Of a stretch of 64,000 nucleotides of DNA, positions 52,803 to 62,436 are shown piece by piece. The notes under the pieces were generated by a model. That model was not told where the DNA came from, made no database searches, and saw nothing but the letters and a program-made list of their open reading frames with translations. The DNA is from Lichenicoccus roseus (GTDB lineage: Bacteria > Pseudomonadota > Alphaproteobacteria > Acetobacterales > Acetobacteraceae): positions 1 through 64,000 of the forward strand of contig NZ_VCDI01000003.1 of NCBI RefSeq assembly GCF_005844085.1, written 5' to 3'. The position numbers were made by a program, and so were the translations under genes. Position 1 is the first letter of the stretch; each line of letters begins with the position of its first letter.

Positions 52803-55487
52803 GGGATCGGCCGGCTTCCCGCCGGTGGCCTCGGCCCGTGGTCCGTCCCAGTGCGAGTAGTCGTACCCGGCGAGGCGGTGGATCAGGCTCGCGACCAGGC
52901 CTGACCAGCCGGTCTGGTGCGAGGCGCCAACGCCACGGCCGTTGTCGCCGTGGAAATACTCGTAGAACAGCACCAGGTCGCGGAAGTGCGGATCCTGCTG
53001 CAGCAGCGGATAGTCGCCGTGCACCGGCCGACGCCCATCCGCGCCACGCGTGAACAGGCTCACCAGGCGGCGCGACAGCTCGGATGCTACGTCGTGCAGG
53101 TTCGCCTGCCGCCCGGAGCCACGCGGAAACTCCACCGTCAGCGTGTCGCCATAGTAGCGGTGATGCCGCAGCAGGCTCTCGATCAGCAGGTAGTTCACCG
53201 GCATCCAGATCGGGCCGCGCCAGTTCGAGTTGCCGCCGAACAACCGGCTCTCGCTTTCGCCCGGCCAGTAGTTCAACTCGAAACACTGGCTTTCCCACTC
53301 GAGCCGATATGGGTGCTGCTCGTGGAACTTCGAAACCGCGCGCACGCCGCCCGGCGCCAGGAATTCAGTCTCGTCCAGCACCCGGTCGAGGATCGCCGTC
53401 AGCCGGTGGGTGCGCAGCAGGGAGATCAGCACGCTGTCGCCATGCCCCGGCACGGTCCAATGCGACACCAGCTGGGCAAGGTCCGGACGGTTCTTGAGGA
53501 ACCAGGTCATCTGCGCCTTGAGCTGCGGCAGCCGGTCCACCTCGGAGCCCTGCAGAACCGCGGTGGCAAACACCGGGATCAGCCCGACCATCGAGCGCGC
53601 GCGCAACGGGATACGGCGGCCATCGGCGAAGCCCAGCTGGTCGTAGAAGAACTGGTCCTGCTCGTCCCACAGGCTGTTGCCTTCGGCGCTGGCGATCAGC
53701 AGGAAATGCTCGAAGAACTTCGCCGCGACATCCTCGAAGGCGCTGTCCTGCAGCGCGATCTCCACCGAGATGCGCAGCATCTGCAATGCATACATCGCCA
53801 TCCAGGCGGTGCCATCGGACTGCGAAAGCTCGCCGCCGGTCGGCAGTGGCGAGGAGCGGTCGAAGATCGCGATATTGTCGAGGCCGAGGAAACCGCCCTG
53901 GAAGATGTTGCGCCCCGAGGCGTCCTTGCGGTTCACCCACCAGGTGAAGTTCATCGTCAGCTTGTTGAAGATGCGCTTCAGGAAATGATGGTCCGGCGCG
54001 TTGTTGAGCGCGCGGTCGATCTCGAACACGCGCCACGCCGACCAGGCATGCAGCGGCGGATTGGCGTCGCTGAACGACCATTCGTAGGCGGGCAGGGCGG
54101 CGTTGGGGTGGGTATACCACTCGCGCGTCAGCAGCAGCAGCTGACCCTTGGCGAAATCCGGATCCACCAGCGCCAGCACCGGGCATTGCAGCGCGAGGTC
54201 CCACGACGCGAACCAGGGATACTCCCACTTGTCCGGCATCGAGATGATCTCGGAGGCGTGCACGTGCTGCCAGTCGCCGTTGCGTATGCCGCCGCGTCCC
54301 GGCGGCGGCTTCGGACCGGCCGGATCGCCTTCCAGCCACAGCCGGACGTCGTAGTCGTAGAGCTGCTTGCTCCAGATCATGCCGGCGAACGCCTGGCGCT
54401 GCACCAGCCTGACGTCGGCATCGTCGTTGCCGATCTGCAGCGCCGCGTAGAACTCGTCCGCCTCTTCCATGCGTTGTTTGAAGATCGCGTCGAAGTCGGC
54501 GAAGGCGTCGCCGGTTGCCGACTCCGGTCGCAGCCGCAGCCGCAGCACGCGCTCCTCGCCGGCCGACAGCGACAGCATGTGCAACGCCGCGCATTTGCTG
54601 CCCGTCCGCTCGGGATTGACCGCGTGCTGCTGGCCACCCACTAGGTAGTCGTTGATTCCGTCCTTGAAGTAGCCCGACGTGCGTTCGCCGTACAGCCGCG
54701 CCACGTTGGTCTCGTTCTCGCAGAAAAGCAGCGTATCGGACGCCTCGACGCTGACCCTTAGCGGGGCGGTGCGGGGGTGCGACAGCAGCACCTGCCTGTC
54801 GCCGTCGGCATGCATCACGGCCCTGGTCGCGTCGTGCTCCCAGGACCAGTCGTTGCGTGCCCAGATCTGCGGCAGCACCGACAGCGACGCCGTGTCGGGC
54901 CCACGGTTGATGACGCGCACGCGCATCAGGATGTCTTCGGGGTCGGCCTTGGCATATTCGACGAACACGTCGAAATAACGCTGCTCGTCGAACAGTCCGG
55001 TATCGATCAGCTCGAATTCCGGGTCGTGCTGGCCGCGTCGGGCGTTTTCCGCAACCAAGCGCTCGTACGGGTAGGCGCCCTGCGGATATTTGTAGAGCAT
55101 GCGCAGATACGAATGCGTCGGCGTCGCATCGAGATAGTAGTAGAGTTCCTTGACGTCCTCGCCGTGGTTGCCTTCGGAGTTGTTCAGGCCGAACAGGCGC
55201 TCCTTCAGGATCGCATCGCGGCCGTTCCAGAGCGCCAGCCCCAGGCACCAGCGCAGCTTCTCGTCACCGAATCCGGCGATCGCATCCTCGCCCCAGCGAT
55301 AGGCGCGGCTGCGGGCATCGTCGTGCGTGAGATACGTCCACGCATCGCCCTTGGCGCTGTAGTCCTCGCGCACCGTGCCCCACTGGCGGTCGCTGAGATA
55401 CGGCCCCCAATGCCGCCATGCGGCACCCTCGCGTATCGCACGCAGACGGGCTCCCTCGCGGGTCTGCATGATCGGCGCTGGCTGCAT
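52785..55487 (-). CDS. GH63/MGH1-type glucosidase-like glycoside hydrolase
   Basis: A 900-residue, apparently cytoplasmic protein (no signal peptide) with an (alpha/alpha)6 catalytic half. The N-terminal region contains [20 protein letters not shown], and the catalytic half has [58 protein letters not shown] and [20 protein letters not shown]. These match the large bacterial glucosidase group related to mannosyl-oligosaccharide glucosidase; Asp in WDLALQ and Glu near the C-terminal part are likely catalytic. A good AAGGA precedes the ATG. Substrate is unproven; an alpha-glucoside is likely. Confidence 0.82.
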   Translation of the reverse strand: MQPAPIMQTREGARLRAIREGAAWRHWGPYLSDRQWGTVREDYSAKGDAWTYLTHDDARSRAYRWGEDAIAGFGDEKLRWCLGLALWNGRDAILKERLFGLNNSEGNHGEDVKELYYYLDATPTHSYLRMLYKYPQGAYPYERLVAENARRGQHDPEFELIDTGLFDEQRYFDVFVEYAKADPEDILMRVRVINRGPDTASLSVLPQIWARNDWSWEHDATRAVMHADGDRQVLLSHPRTAPLRVSVEASDTLLFCENETNVARLYGERTSGYFKDGINDYLVGGQQHAVNPERTGSKCAALHMLSLSAGEERVLRLRLRPESATGDAFADFDAIFKQRMEEADEFYAALQIGNDDADVRLVQRQAFAGMIWSKQLYDYDVRLWLEGDPAGPKPPPGRGGIRNGDWQHVHASEIISMPDKWEYPWFASWDLALQCPVLALVDPDFAKGQLLLLTREWYTHPNAALPAYEWSFSDANPPLHAWSAWRVFEIDRALNNAPDHHFLKRIFNKLTMNFTWWVNRKDASGRNIFQGGFLGLDNIAIFDRSSPLPTGGELSQSDGTAWMAMYALQMLRISVEIALQDSAFEDVAAKFFEHFLLIASAEGNSLWDEQDQFFYDQLGFADGRRIPLRARSMVGLIPVFATAVLQGSEVDRLPQLKAQMTWFLKNRPDLAQLVSHWTVPGHGDSVLISLLRTHRLTAILDRVLDETEFLAPGGVRAVSKFHEQHPYRLEWESQCFELNYWPGESESRLFGGNSNWRGPIWMPVNYLLIESLLRHHRYYGDTLTVEFPRGSGRQANLHDVASELSRRLVSLFTRGADGRRPVHGDYPLLQQDPHFRDLVLFYEYFHGDNGRGVGASHQTGWSGLVASLIHRLAGYDYSHWDGPRAEATGGKPADPSGRFM

Positions 55488-55521
55488 CGGGTAGTCCTTG
55501 TTCCTGACGAGGCGGGTGAGC

Positions 55522-56352
55522 TCAGAGGCCGCGTTCGCGCTTGATGCGATCCCATGCCGCGTTGATGCGCGCGACCCGGTCGCCGGCCTTGGCGATGGCG
55601 GCCTCCGGAACGCCGCGCGCGGTCATCAGGTCGGGATGATGCTCGCGCATGAGCTGGCGCCAGGTCTGCCGGATCTCGTCGTCGGTGGCGCCGGGCTTGA
55701 GGCCCAGCACGGCGTAGGCGTCCGGCTCGTCCGAGCTCGGCCGGGCGGCGCCGCTCTCGGCCCGGTCCCAGGCGGCGCGGCCCAGCCCGAGAACCGCATG
55801 CACCCGCTTGAGGAAGTCGAGCTCGCGGGCGTTCACCGGCCCGTCCGCGCGGGCGATCGCGAACAGCGCCACCAGCACGTCCTCGAGCACCAGCTTGTTG
55901 TCCGCAAAGGCGCCGGCCAGCTCGGCGGCGAACGGCTCGAAATCGTCGGTGCGGCTGCGTGCCTGGTCGAACAGCCGGCCGATCTCGCGCGTGCTCTCCG
56001 GGGGAATGCGGAAGCAGCGCTTGAAGGTGTCGATCTCGGCACGGTTCACCGGCGCGTCGACCTTGGCGAGCTTTGCCGACAGCACGACGGCCACGATGGC
56101 GAACAGCTGGTCCTTGCGTCCCATCACCGCGGCCATGCGCAACGTGACCCGGGCCGCGGCACTGGTCGGATCCGGCGCCAGCCTGGCGCGGGCGTCGCCG
56201 CCGACGGCGCCGAGCCAGCCGCCGCCTTGTGGCGGATCGAGCAGCGAGCCGCGGTCGGCGGCATGTCCGAGGGCGGCGCCGATCACGGCTCCGGGTGGGC
56301 CGCCAACGGCGAACCCGGTCACTGCACCGAAGACCTTGCCCCAGATCGCCAT
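55522..56352 (-). CDS. TerB and DnaJ domain protein (DjlA-like)
   Basis: A 276-residue co-chaperone-like protein. It starts MAIWGKVFGAVTGFAVGGPP, a Gly-rich hydrophobic segment. The TerB-like domain (about 70-185) has the paired acidic KLAKVDAPVNRAEIDTFKRC and AIARADGPVNARELDFLKRV repeats. The C-terminal J-domain (about 205-276) carries DAYAVLGLKPGATDDEIRQT and the essential MREHHPDL (HPD). This is the DjlA arrangement, with the N-terminal segment a possible membrane anchor. It ends 34 nt upstream of the glucosidase start. Confidence 0.9.
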   Translation of the reverse strand: MAIWGKVFGAVTGFAVGGPPGAVIGAALGHAADRGSLLDPPQGGGWLGAVGGDARARLAPDPTSAAARVTLRMAAVMGRKDQLFAIVAVVLSAKLAKVDAPVNRAEIDTFKRCFRIPPESTREIGRLFDQARSRTDDFEPFAAELAGAFADNKLVLEDVLVALFAIARADGPVNARELDFLKRVHAVLGLGRAAWDRAESGAARPSSDEPDAYAVLGLKPGATDDEIRQTWRQLMREHHPDLMTARGVPEAAIAKAGDRVARINAAWDRIKRERGL

Positions 56353-56451
56353 GCCCTGCCCAATATCATGCGCCGCCCGGGGCGGCCAACGACCACCCCG
56401 CCATGCCCACCCTACGGGCCGGCCTGCCGTCGGTTGCACCGGGCTGCCCGT

Positions 56452-56649
56452 TCAGTCCAGATCGAGCGCCAGGCCACGGCGCGGCCGATCACCGCAGACG
56501 GTGTGCGCCAGCTTGAGCAGCGACCGGGCGCTGCGGTCGAGTCCGGCCTGGTCGGCCTGCTCGGCGAGCATCAGCAGCTGGTGCGACAGGGTGAGCGGGC
56601 TCACCTTCATGGCCGGGACGAGGTAGGTGGTCGGGCTGATCGAGAGCAT
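56452..56649 (-). CDS. Small hypothetical protein
   Basis: A 65-residue frame with a convincing AAGGA 8 nt before the ATG. It contains KVSPLTLSHQLLMLAEQADQ followed by AGLDRSARSLLKLAHTVC, a likely amphipathic helical pair. No function recognised. It lies in the 385-nt gap between the TerB-DnaJ and ribbon-helix-helix genes. Confidence 0.6.
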   Translation of the reverse strand: MLSISPTTYLVPAMKVSPLTLSHQLLMLAEQADQAGLDRSARSLLKLAHTVCGDRPRRGLALDLD

Positions 56650-56737
56650 GGTGGCAATCCTTTCTGGAAGCGGTCAGCGGCCGTTCCGGCGCTGGTCTCC
56701 GATGCCCCGAACATGGCGTGCGAAGCTTACCCGGAGA

Positions 56738-56998
56738 TTAACAACCAGAAGATTTGTCGCATTTTTTCGTGCAACCTGAAGGTGTGTCCCTGGTGCGGTC
56801 CAGGGCAAGTACGCGCAGCGCCGAGGCGAGTGGCCGTGCCGGGTCGCGCGCCTGGTCTATCCGCGCCACCAGCGCGGCAAGGCCGACCGACTCTTCCGAG
56901 GCAATCCGCTCCAGGGCGCGCCAGAATTCCGCCTCCAGCGCCACCGAGGTCCGGTGGCCGGACAGCGACAGGCTGCGCTTCACCAGCCCGGCGGTCAT
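56738..56998 (-). CDS. Ribbon-helix-helix domain protein
   Basis: An 86-residue putative DNA-binding protein of the RHH_4 type. VKRSLSLSGHRTSVALEAEF is the ribbon and first helix; WRALERIASEESVGLAALVA is the helix pair. The last 15 residues form an unusual Cys-rich tail, SGCTKKCDKSSGC, encoded by an AT-rich stretch unlike the rest of the gene. Its ATG overlaps the queG stop, so it ends the queA-tgt-queG operon. A regulatory role is plausible but unproven. Confidence 0.75.
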   Translation of the reverse strand: MTAGLVKRSLSLSGHRTSVALEAEFWRALERIASEESVGLAALVARIDQARDPARPLASALRVLALDRTRDTPSGCTKKCDKSSGC

Positions 56999-58041
56999 GA
57001 CGGCCCGAGTTGCTCCGCCGCCCAGAGGGCCGCCTCCGCCACCACCGGATCGGGATCGCCGGCCAGTGCGCGGGCGGCAGCAGCGAGCCCGGGATCGCGC
57101 GAGTTGCCGATCGCGATCAGCACGTTCCGCACGAAGCGGTTGCGGCCGATGCGCTTGATCGGCGAGCCCGAGAAGCGCGCCCGGAAGCCGGCATCGTCGA
57201 GGGCGGCGAGTTCGGCCAGCGGCGGCGCCCGCAGATCCTCGCGCGCCTGCAGCTTCGCCTCCCGCGCGGTGGTGGCGAAGCGGTTCCACGGACAGGCGGC
57301 GAGGCAGTCGTCGCAGCCATAGATGCGGTTGCCGATCGCCGGGCGGAACTCATGCGGGATGGGTCCCGCATGCTCGATGGTGAGGTACGAGATGCAGCGC
57401 CGCGCATCGAGGCGGTACGGCGCCGGGAAGGCATCGGTCGGGCAGGCGGCGAGACACGCCGTGCAGCTGCCGCAACTGCCGGCCGGACGATCCGACGGCG
57501 GCAGCTCGAGGCTGGTATAGATCTCGCCCAGGAACAGCCAGGAGCCGTGCCGGCGCGACACCAGGTTGGTGTGCTTGCCCTGCCAGCCGAGCCCGGCCTG
57601 TTCGGCGAGCGGCTTCTCCATCACCGGCGCGGTGTCGACGAACACCTTCACCCCGGCCTGGCCGGAGGCCTTCACGATGAACTGGGCGAGGTGCTTGAGC
57701 ATCCCCTTCACCACGTCGTGGTAGTCGCGGTTGCGGGCATAGACCGAGATGCCGCCGCGATCCGGCCGGCCCTGGATGGCGCGCGGGTCCTCGTCCGGTG
57801 CGTACGACAACCCCAGCGACACCACGCTGCGCGCCTCCGGCCAGAGCGCGCGCGGATCGCCGCGCTGCTCCTGGCGCCCGGTGAGCCAGTCCATCTCGCC
57901 ATGCGCACCGCTGGCCAGGAAGTCGGCCAGTCGGGTGCGCGCCTCCGGACCCAGCCTCGCCTCGGTGAAGCCGACCGCATCGAAGCCGAGCGCCAGTGCC
58001 TTGTCCCGGATGCGATCGCGCAGGGTGGTGGCGCCGGTCAT
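56995..58041 (-). CDS. queG: Epoxyqueuosine reductase
   Basis: A 348-residue cobalamin- and iron-sulfur-dependent enzyme reducing epoxyqueuosine to queuosine in tRNA. Two [4Fe-4S] motifs are visible, [20 protein letters not shown] and [15 protein letters not shown], plus [19 protein letters not shown]. The N-terminal cobalamin-binding part includes [20 protein letters not shown] with catalytic Asp. A C-terminal HEAT-like stretch ends the protein. Start ATG overlaps the tgt stop. Third of three queuosine genes. Confidence 0.94.
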   Translation of the reverse strand: MTGATTLRDRIRDKALALGFDAVGFTEARLGPEARTRLADFLASGAHGEMDWLTGRQEQRGDPRALWPEARSVVSLGLSYAPDEDPRAIQGRPDRGGISVYARNRDYHDVVKGMLKHLAQFIVKASGQAGVKVFVDTAPVMEKPLAEQAGLGWQGKHTNLVSRRHGSWLFLGEIYTSLELPPSDRPAGSCGSCTACLAACPTDAFPAPYRLDARRCISYLTIEHAGPIPHEFRPAIGNRIYGCDDCLAACPWNRFATTAREAKLQAREDLRAPPLAELAALDDAGFRARFSGSPIKRIGRNRFVRNVLIAIGNSRDPGLAAAARALAGDPDPVVAEAALWAAEQLGPS

Positions 58042-59165
58042 GCGGAGGCGGCCGCGCCGCTGCCCGCCCAAGCCCGGCGCAGCGACCCGGCATGACTCTC
58101 CAGCCGCTGCTGCAGGATCGCTGCGCGGATGCCGCGCATCAGCGACTGGTAGTATTCGAGGTTGTGCCAGGTCAGCAGCATCGGCCCGAGCATCTCCTCG
58201 GCGCGGAACAGATGGTGCAGGTAGGCGCGGCTGTGCCGGGTGCAGGCGAGGCAGGCGCAGCCGGGCTCCAGCGGACCGAGGTCGTCCGCATGGCGGGCAT
58301 TGCGCAGGTTGAGCTGGCCGAAGCCGGTATAGGCGCGCGCGGTGCGGCCGGCGCGGGTCGGCATCACGCAGTCGAACATGTCGATGCCACGCTGCACGCC
58401 GCCCAGCAGGTCGTCCGGGGTGCCCACCCCCATCAGGTAGCGCGGCGCCGTCGCGGGCAGCAGCGGCACGGTGGCGTCCAGGGTCGCGAACATAAGCTGC
58501 TGGCCTTCGCCGACCGCGAGGCCGCCGACCGCATAGCCTTCGAAGCCGATTTCCAGCAGCGCACGCACGCTGTCGGCGCGCAGTGCGGGATCGGTGCCGC
58601 CCTGCACGATGCCGAACTGCGCGTAGCCGTCGCGTGCCACGAACGCCTCGCGCGACCGCGCCGCCCAGCGCATCGAGAGCTGCATCGAGGCGGCGATGGC
58701 CTCGGTCGTCGCCGGCAGCTGCAGGCACTCGTCGAAGCACATGGTGATGGTCGCATCCAGCGCGTGCTGGATCTGCGTCGAGCGTTCCGGGGTGAGCCGG
58801 TGCGCGCTGCCGTCGAGATGCGAGCGGAATGTCACCCCGTCCTCGTCGAGCTTCCGCAGGGCCCCGAGGGACATCACCTGGAAGCCGCCGGAATCTGTCA
58901 GGATCGGCCCCGGCCAGTCCATGAACCGGTGCAGCCCGCCGGCCATCTGCACCCGCTCGGCGCCGGGGCGGAGCATCAGGTGATAGGTGTTGCCGAGCAC
59001 GATGCCGGCGCCGGTGGCGCGCACCGCATCCATCGTCATCGCCTTCACGGTGCCGGCGGTGCCGACCGGCATGAAGGTCGGCGTCGGCACGTTGCCGTGC
59101 GCGGTGTTCATCGTGCCGGCGCGCGCCGAGCCGTCGACGGCGACGCCTTGCCAGTTGAACTTCAT
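58038..59165 (-). CDS. tgt: tRNA-guanine transglycosylase
   Basis: A 375-residue enzyme swapping preQ1 for G34 in tRNAs with GUN anticodons. The substrate loop [13 protein letters not shown] holds Asp91; [19 protein letters not shown] and [13 protein letters not shown] are the base-binding loops; [20 protein letters not shown] carries the nucleophilic Asp; the zinc site is [18 protein letters not shown] plus a later His ([14 protein letters not shown]). Overlaps queA and queG by ATGA. Confidence 0.96.
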   Translation of the reverse strand: MKFNWQGVAVDGSARAGTMNTAHGNVPTPTFMPVGTAGTVKAMTMDAVRATGAGIVLGNTYHLMLRPGAERVQMAGGLHRFMDWPGPILTDSGGFQVMSLGALRKLDEDGVTFRSHLDGSAHRLTPERSTQIQHALDATITMCFDECLQLPATTEAIAASMQLSMRWAARSREAFVARDGYAQFGIVQGGTDPALRADSVRALLEIGFEGYAVGGLAVGEGQQLMFATLDATVPLLPATAPRYLMGVGTPDDLLGGVQRGIDMFDCVMPTRAGRTARAYTGFGQLNLRNARHADDLGPLEPGCACLACTRHSRAYLHHLFRAEEMLGPMLLTWHNLEYYQSLMRGIRAAILQQRLESHAGSLRRAWAGSGAAASA

Positions 59166-60274
59166 GCCGAGGCCGCCGGATCGCGATGCAGCAGGCAGGC
59201 ATCGCCATAGGAGTAGAACCGGTAGCCGGTCGAGATCGCGTGGCGGTAGGCGGCCCGCATGCGCTGTTCGCCGGCAAAGGCGCAGACCAGCATGAACAGC
59301 GTCGAGCGCGGCAGGTGGAAGTTGGTCAGCAGCAGGTCGGCGGTGCGGAACCGGTGGCCCGGGCGGATGAACAGCCTGGTATCGGCATCCATCGGCCTGA
59401 CCCGGCCCGACGCATCCACCGCGCTTTCCAGCAGGCGCAGGCTGGTGGTGCCGACGGCGATCACCCGGCCGCCGGCCGCCCGGGTGCGCTCGATGGCATC
59501 CGCCGCCGCGGCGCCCACGATGCCGCGCTCGGCATGCAAGGTGTGGCTGCCGACGTCGTCCCCGCGCATCGGCAGGAAGGTGCCGGCGCCGACATGCAGC
59601 GTGACCGTGGTGCGCGACACGCCGGCCGTTTCCAGCGCCTGCAGCAGGGCCGGGGTGAAGTGCAGTCCCGCGGTGGGGGCCGCGACTGCGCCGTCGTGGC
59701 GGGCGAACACGGTCTGGTAGTCGCTGCGGTCCGCCTCGGTGGGGCCGAGCGGGCGCTCGATATAGGGCGGCAGCGCCAGCGCGCCGGTTTCGCGCAGGAA
59801 GTGGTCGAAGCCGGCGCCCTCGACCGAGAAGCGCAGCACCGCGCCACCCTCCTGGTCACGCGAGACGATGCGCGCGGTGATGTCGGTGCCCGCGAAGGCA
59901 AGGTCCTCGCCGGGCCGGGTGCGCCGGGCGTTGCGCAGCAGGGCGTGCCAGCTGCCGTCCGGCAGGATGCGGTCGAGGGTGATGCCGATGCGGGCCCCCG
60001 GTACCGTGGCATCGCCGACCCGGCTGGCGGCGCGGCTTGCCGAAAGCTGCGCCGGGATGACGGCGGTATCGTTCGCCACCAGCAGGTCGCCGGCGCGCAG
60101 CAGGCCGGGCAGATCACGAACGATACGGTCGCCGAGGCCCTGCCGCGAAACCTCCAGCAGACGGGCGCTCTCGCGCGGACGCGCCGGCGCCTGCGCGATC
60201 AGCGTGTCCGGCAGGTCGAAATCGTAGTGGCTGGTCGGCAGGATCGCGGGATCGGACAAAGCGGGGTCGGACAT
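59162..60274 (-). CDS. queA: S-adenosylmethionine:tRNA ribosyltransferase-isomerase
   Basis: A 370-residue enzyme transferring the ribosyl part of SAM to preQ1-tRNA, giving epoxyqueuosine. Landmarks: [34 protein letters not shown], the central [33 protein letters not shown] and [20 protein letters not shown]. First gene of the queA-tgt-queG-RHH cluster; all four are joined by ATGA overlaps. The start is the ATG at 60274 or 60286; neither has a clear ribosome site. Confidence 0.95.
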   Translation of the reverse strand: MSDPALSDPAILPTSHYDFDLPDTLIAQAPARPRESARLLEVSRQGLGDRIVRDLPGLLRAGDLLVANDTAVIPAQLSASRAASRVGDATVPGARIGITLDRILPDGSWHALLRNARRTRPGEDLAFAGTDITARIVSRDQEGGAVLRFSVEGAGFDHFLRETGALALPPYIERPLGPTEADRSDYQTVFARHDGAVAAPTAGLHFTPALLQALETAGVSRTTVTLHVGAGTFLPMRGDDVGSHTLHAERGIVGAAAADAIERTRAAGGRVIAVGTTSLRLLESAVDASGRVRPMDADTRLFIRPGHRFRTADLLLTNFHLPRSTLFMLVCAFAGEQRMRAAYRHAISTGYRFYSYGDACLLHRDPAASA

Positions 60275-60381
60275 GGCGCGGATCATGTGCCGATGCGGCG
60301 CCCGGAAGTCGAGGGGCTTGCCGCCGCGGCCCCTCGCATGGTTTGACGCGAACGACCGGCAACCGGAAGTAGAGCGTCTCG

Positions 60382-60951
60382 ATGAAGCAGCACGTAGACA
60401 GCCTTGCCCTGTGCGCGATGCTCGCGGCGATGCCGGCCCTGGGCGGCTGTGCGGTGACCGATGCGGTGGCGGCGCACCGCGCGCAGCACGCACTGATAGG
60501 CCTGCGCGAGGTCGATCTGGTCGCCTGTCTCGGCAGCCCGGACCAGCATTCCAGCTTCCCCGGCACCGACGTGCTGACCTGGTACACCGCATCGAGCTCA
60601 GCGGTCAGCCTGGCGCCGCCGATCGTCGGCGGCATCTCGCTCTCGTTCGGCGGCAACTGCCACATCACCGCGCGGGCCGATGACGGCATCGTCACCAACG
60701 TGCTGTATTCAGGCGAGAAGAACGCGCTGTTCGCCACCGACGCGTTCTGCTCGCCGGCGGTCAAGACCTGCCTTGGCTATCTCGACGCGCATCCGCCGCA
60801 GCGTCCTGCAACCGGAAACCGGATCGACGCCTCCGCGCCCACGTCCGCGGCGCAGCAGCCGGTAGCCGCCGGCGCGGTCAGCGCGGCGCCACAGCCGGGG
60901 GTGTCGCATGCCTCGATGCCGTCCAATACGCCCAGTCCGGCGCCGAACTGA
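60382..60951 (+). CDS. Predicted lipoprotein, unknown function
   Basis: A 189-residue exported protein with a lipoprotein signal, lipobox LGGC (Cys23). The mature domain starts VTDAVAAHRAQHALIGLREV and includes LVACLGSPDQHSSFPGTDVL, an SmpA/OmlA-like lipoprotein feel common in Rhodospirillales, then GNCHITARADDGIVTNVLYS. Two further cysteines (FCSPAVKTC) may form a disulfide. The last 50 residues are Pro/Ala-rich and disordered. No family function assigned. Confidence 0.75.
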   Translation: MKQHVDSLALCAMLAAMPALGGCAVTDAVAAHRAQHALIGLREVDLVACLGSPDQHSSFPGTDVLTWYTASSSAVSLAPPIVGGISLSFGGNCHITARADDGIVTNVLYSGEKNALFATDAFCSPAVKTCLGYLDAHPPQRPATGNRIDASAPTSAAQQPVAAGAVSAAPQPGVSHASMPSNTPSPAPN

Positions 60952-60960
60952 GCGTCGTGC

Positions 60961-61324
60961 CACTCGATGCGGGCGCGAGGGCGATCTGCCGGCGCACGGC
61001 GGTGAGCTGATCCGGGGGTGATGCGGGAGGCGGTCGGCTGCAGCCGCAACTTGGACGTGGTGGCGACCAGGTGCGACACCGCCCGGCATGGCCTGGTGCA
61101 GCCGTTCTCCGGCGTCGGCGCGATGGCGGACCGGGAGGTCCGGGATCACCAGGGTGCCGTCCCCGGTGAGCGGCACCAGGGTGGTGTCCGGACAGGCCGG
61201 CGCGAACAGCCCGTCATGCTCCACCACGACCGCCGGCCTGCGCTTGTCGGGCGCTTCCGGCAACGCATCGCCGCGCGAGCCGGCGACTACGACAACCACC
61301 TGCAACCACCCGCCTGGCCTGCAT
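60961..61324 (-). pseudogene. Frame-disrupted PemK/MazF-like toxin
   Basis: On the minus strand three frames join into one family-like sequence: RRPAVVVEHDGLFAPACP then TLVPLTGDGTLVIPDLPVR in frame 1, IAPTPENGCTRPCRAVSHLV then TSKLRLQPTASRIT in frame 2, PDQLTAVRRQIALA in frame 3. This is the PemK/MazF pattern (RPAVVV...D, T..PLT, P...NG, L..T....R, L..V...). Two single-base insertions explain it: an extra C near 61125-61127 and one in the five-base G/C run at 61014-61018. It starts directly after the FUSC stop and no antitoxin is adjacent. Either a relic or a sequencing artefact. Confidence 0.65.
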
Positions 61325-61326
61325 GG

Positions 61327-62391
61327 TCAGGCTGCTCCGGCCGGCAGGCTTCCGCCCCCCTCCTGCGCGTCCTGCAGGATCGCCGTCTCCATGTCGTCGA
61401 GATCGCGCCGCAACATCTGCAGGGTGAACCGCAGCGGCACGCCGGCGGTGTCGCCCAGCGAGGCAAGGGTATCGTCCAGGTTGGCGATCTCGGCGGCGCC
61501 GTCGCCGGGGGCCTCGATGCCCGGCCGGCCATTCTCGATCGCGGCGCAGCGCCGTGCCAGACCGTCGAACACGTCCGTCAAGGCCTGGCTGGCACTGGCC
61601 AGGGTGCCGCGCAACGCGACCGCATCGGGCAGCTCGTCCATCGCGCGGGTCACGAACAGCACGTCGCTCTGCAGCCGGCGCAGCATCGGCACCAGCCGCA
61701 CCAGCAGCGGGTCGGCCTGCTCCAGGGCACTGACATGTTCGCGCCGGGCTTCGATCACCGCGTCGGCCAGCTGGCGCAGCGCGGTGATCGAGGCGTCGTT
61801 GAGCGCATCGCGGGAGGATGCCGGACCGCGACCCGTCATCACCTCGGCGAGCAGCTGGCGCAGCACGCCCAGCATCTCGCGGGCGGCGCCGAACGCCTGT
61901 TCGCGCGCGCGCGAGCGGAACACCACGAACGACACCACCAGCGACACCAGCGCCCCGGTCAGGATGGCGAAGACACGATCGACCGGGCGGGCGAACGGAG
62001 ATCCGGGCGAGGGGAACAGGAACACCACCACCAGGGTCACGCAGGTCAGCCGCAGCGTCGGACGTGCGGCGGCGAGCAGCGCGAGCGGCGCCAGCACGAC
62101 CCAGAACACCGGCATCTTCGGATAGCCGAGCAGCTCCAGGCCGATCGCGGCGGCACCGGCGACGGCGCCGATCAGGGTGCCGACGATCTGGTCGCGGCCC
62201 GCCGTCCAGGTGCCGGTGACGCTGCTTGACGTGACGATGGCCGCCGTGATCAGCGCCCAGGGCGCCTCGTGCAGGCCGAACAGTTCCGAGACCGCACCGG
62301 ACAGGAACACCGAGACCAGGGTCCGCGCCGCCTGCCTGAGCCAGGCGCGATGCCGACGGCCGATCCCGGCACGCAGCAGGGCCTGGATCAT
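61327..62391 (-). CDS. FUSC-family membrane protein
   Basis: A 354-residue inner-membrane protein of the aromatic acid exporter/fusaric-acid-resistance-like family. Residues 20-170 carry about five to six hydrophobic segments (WALITAAIVTSSSVTGTW, FWVVLAPLALLAAAR, CVTLVVVFLFPSPGSPF and AILTGALVSLVVSFVVFR). The FUSC mark is the GRDQIVGTLIGAVAGAA segment. The C-terminal half is soluble and helical (SALEQADPLLVRLVPMLRRL). No partner pump is nearby. Substrate unknown. Confidence 0.8.
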   Translation of the reverse strand: MIQALLRAGIGRRHRAWLRQAARTLVSVFLSGAVSELFGLHEAPWALITAAIVTSSSVTGTWTAGRDQIVGTLIGAVAGAAAIGLELLGYPKMPVFWVVLAPLALLAAARPTLRLTCVTLVVVFLFPSPGSPFARPVDRVFAILTGALVSLVVSFVVFRSRAREQAFGAAREMLGVLRQLLAEVMTGRGPASSRDALNDASITALRQLADAVIEARREHVSALEQADPLLVRLVPMLRRLQSDVLFVTRAMDELPDAVALRGTLASASQALTDVFDGLARRCAAIENGRPGIEAPGDGAAEIANLDDTLASLGDTAGVPLRFTLQMLRRDLDDMETAILQDAQEGGGSLPAGAA

Positions 62392-62436
62392 GGCAGGATG
62401 GCCGGGATGCGCGGGCCGGTACTGTCGGTCGTTGTC

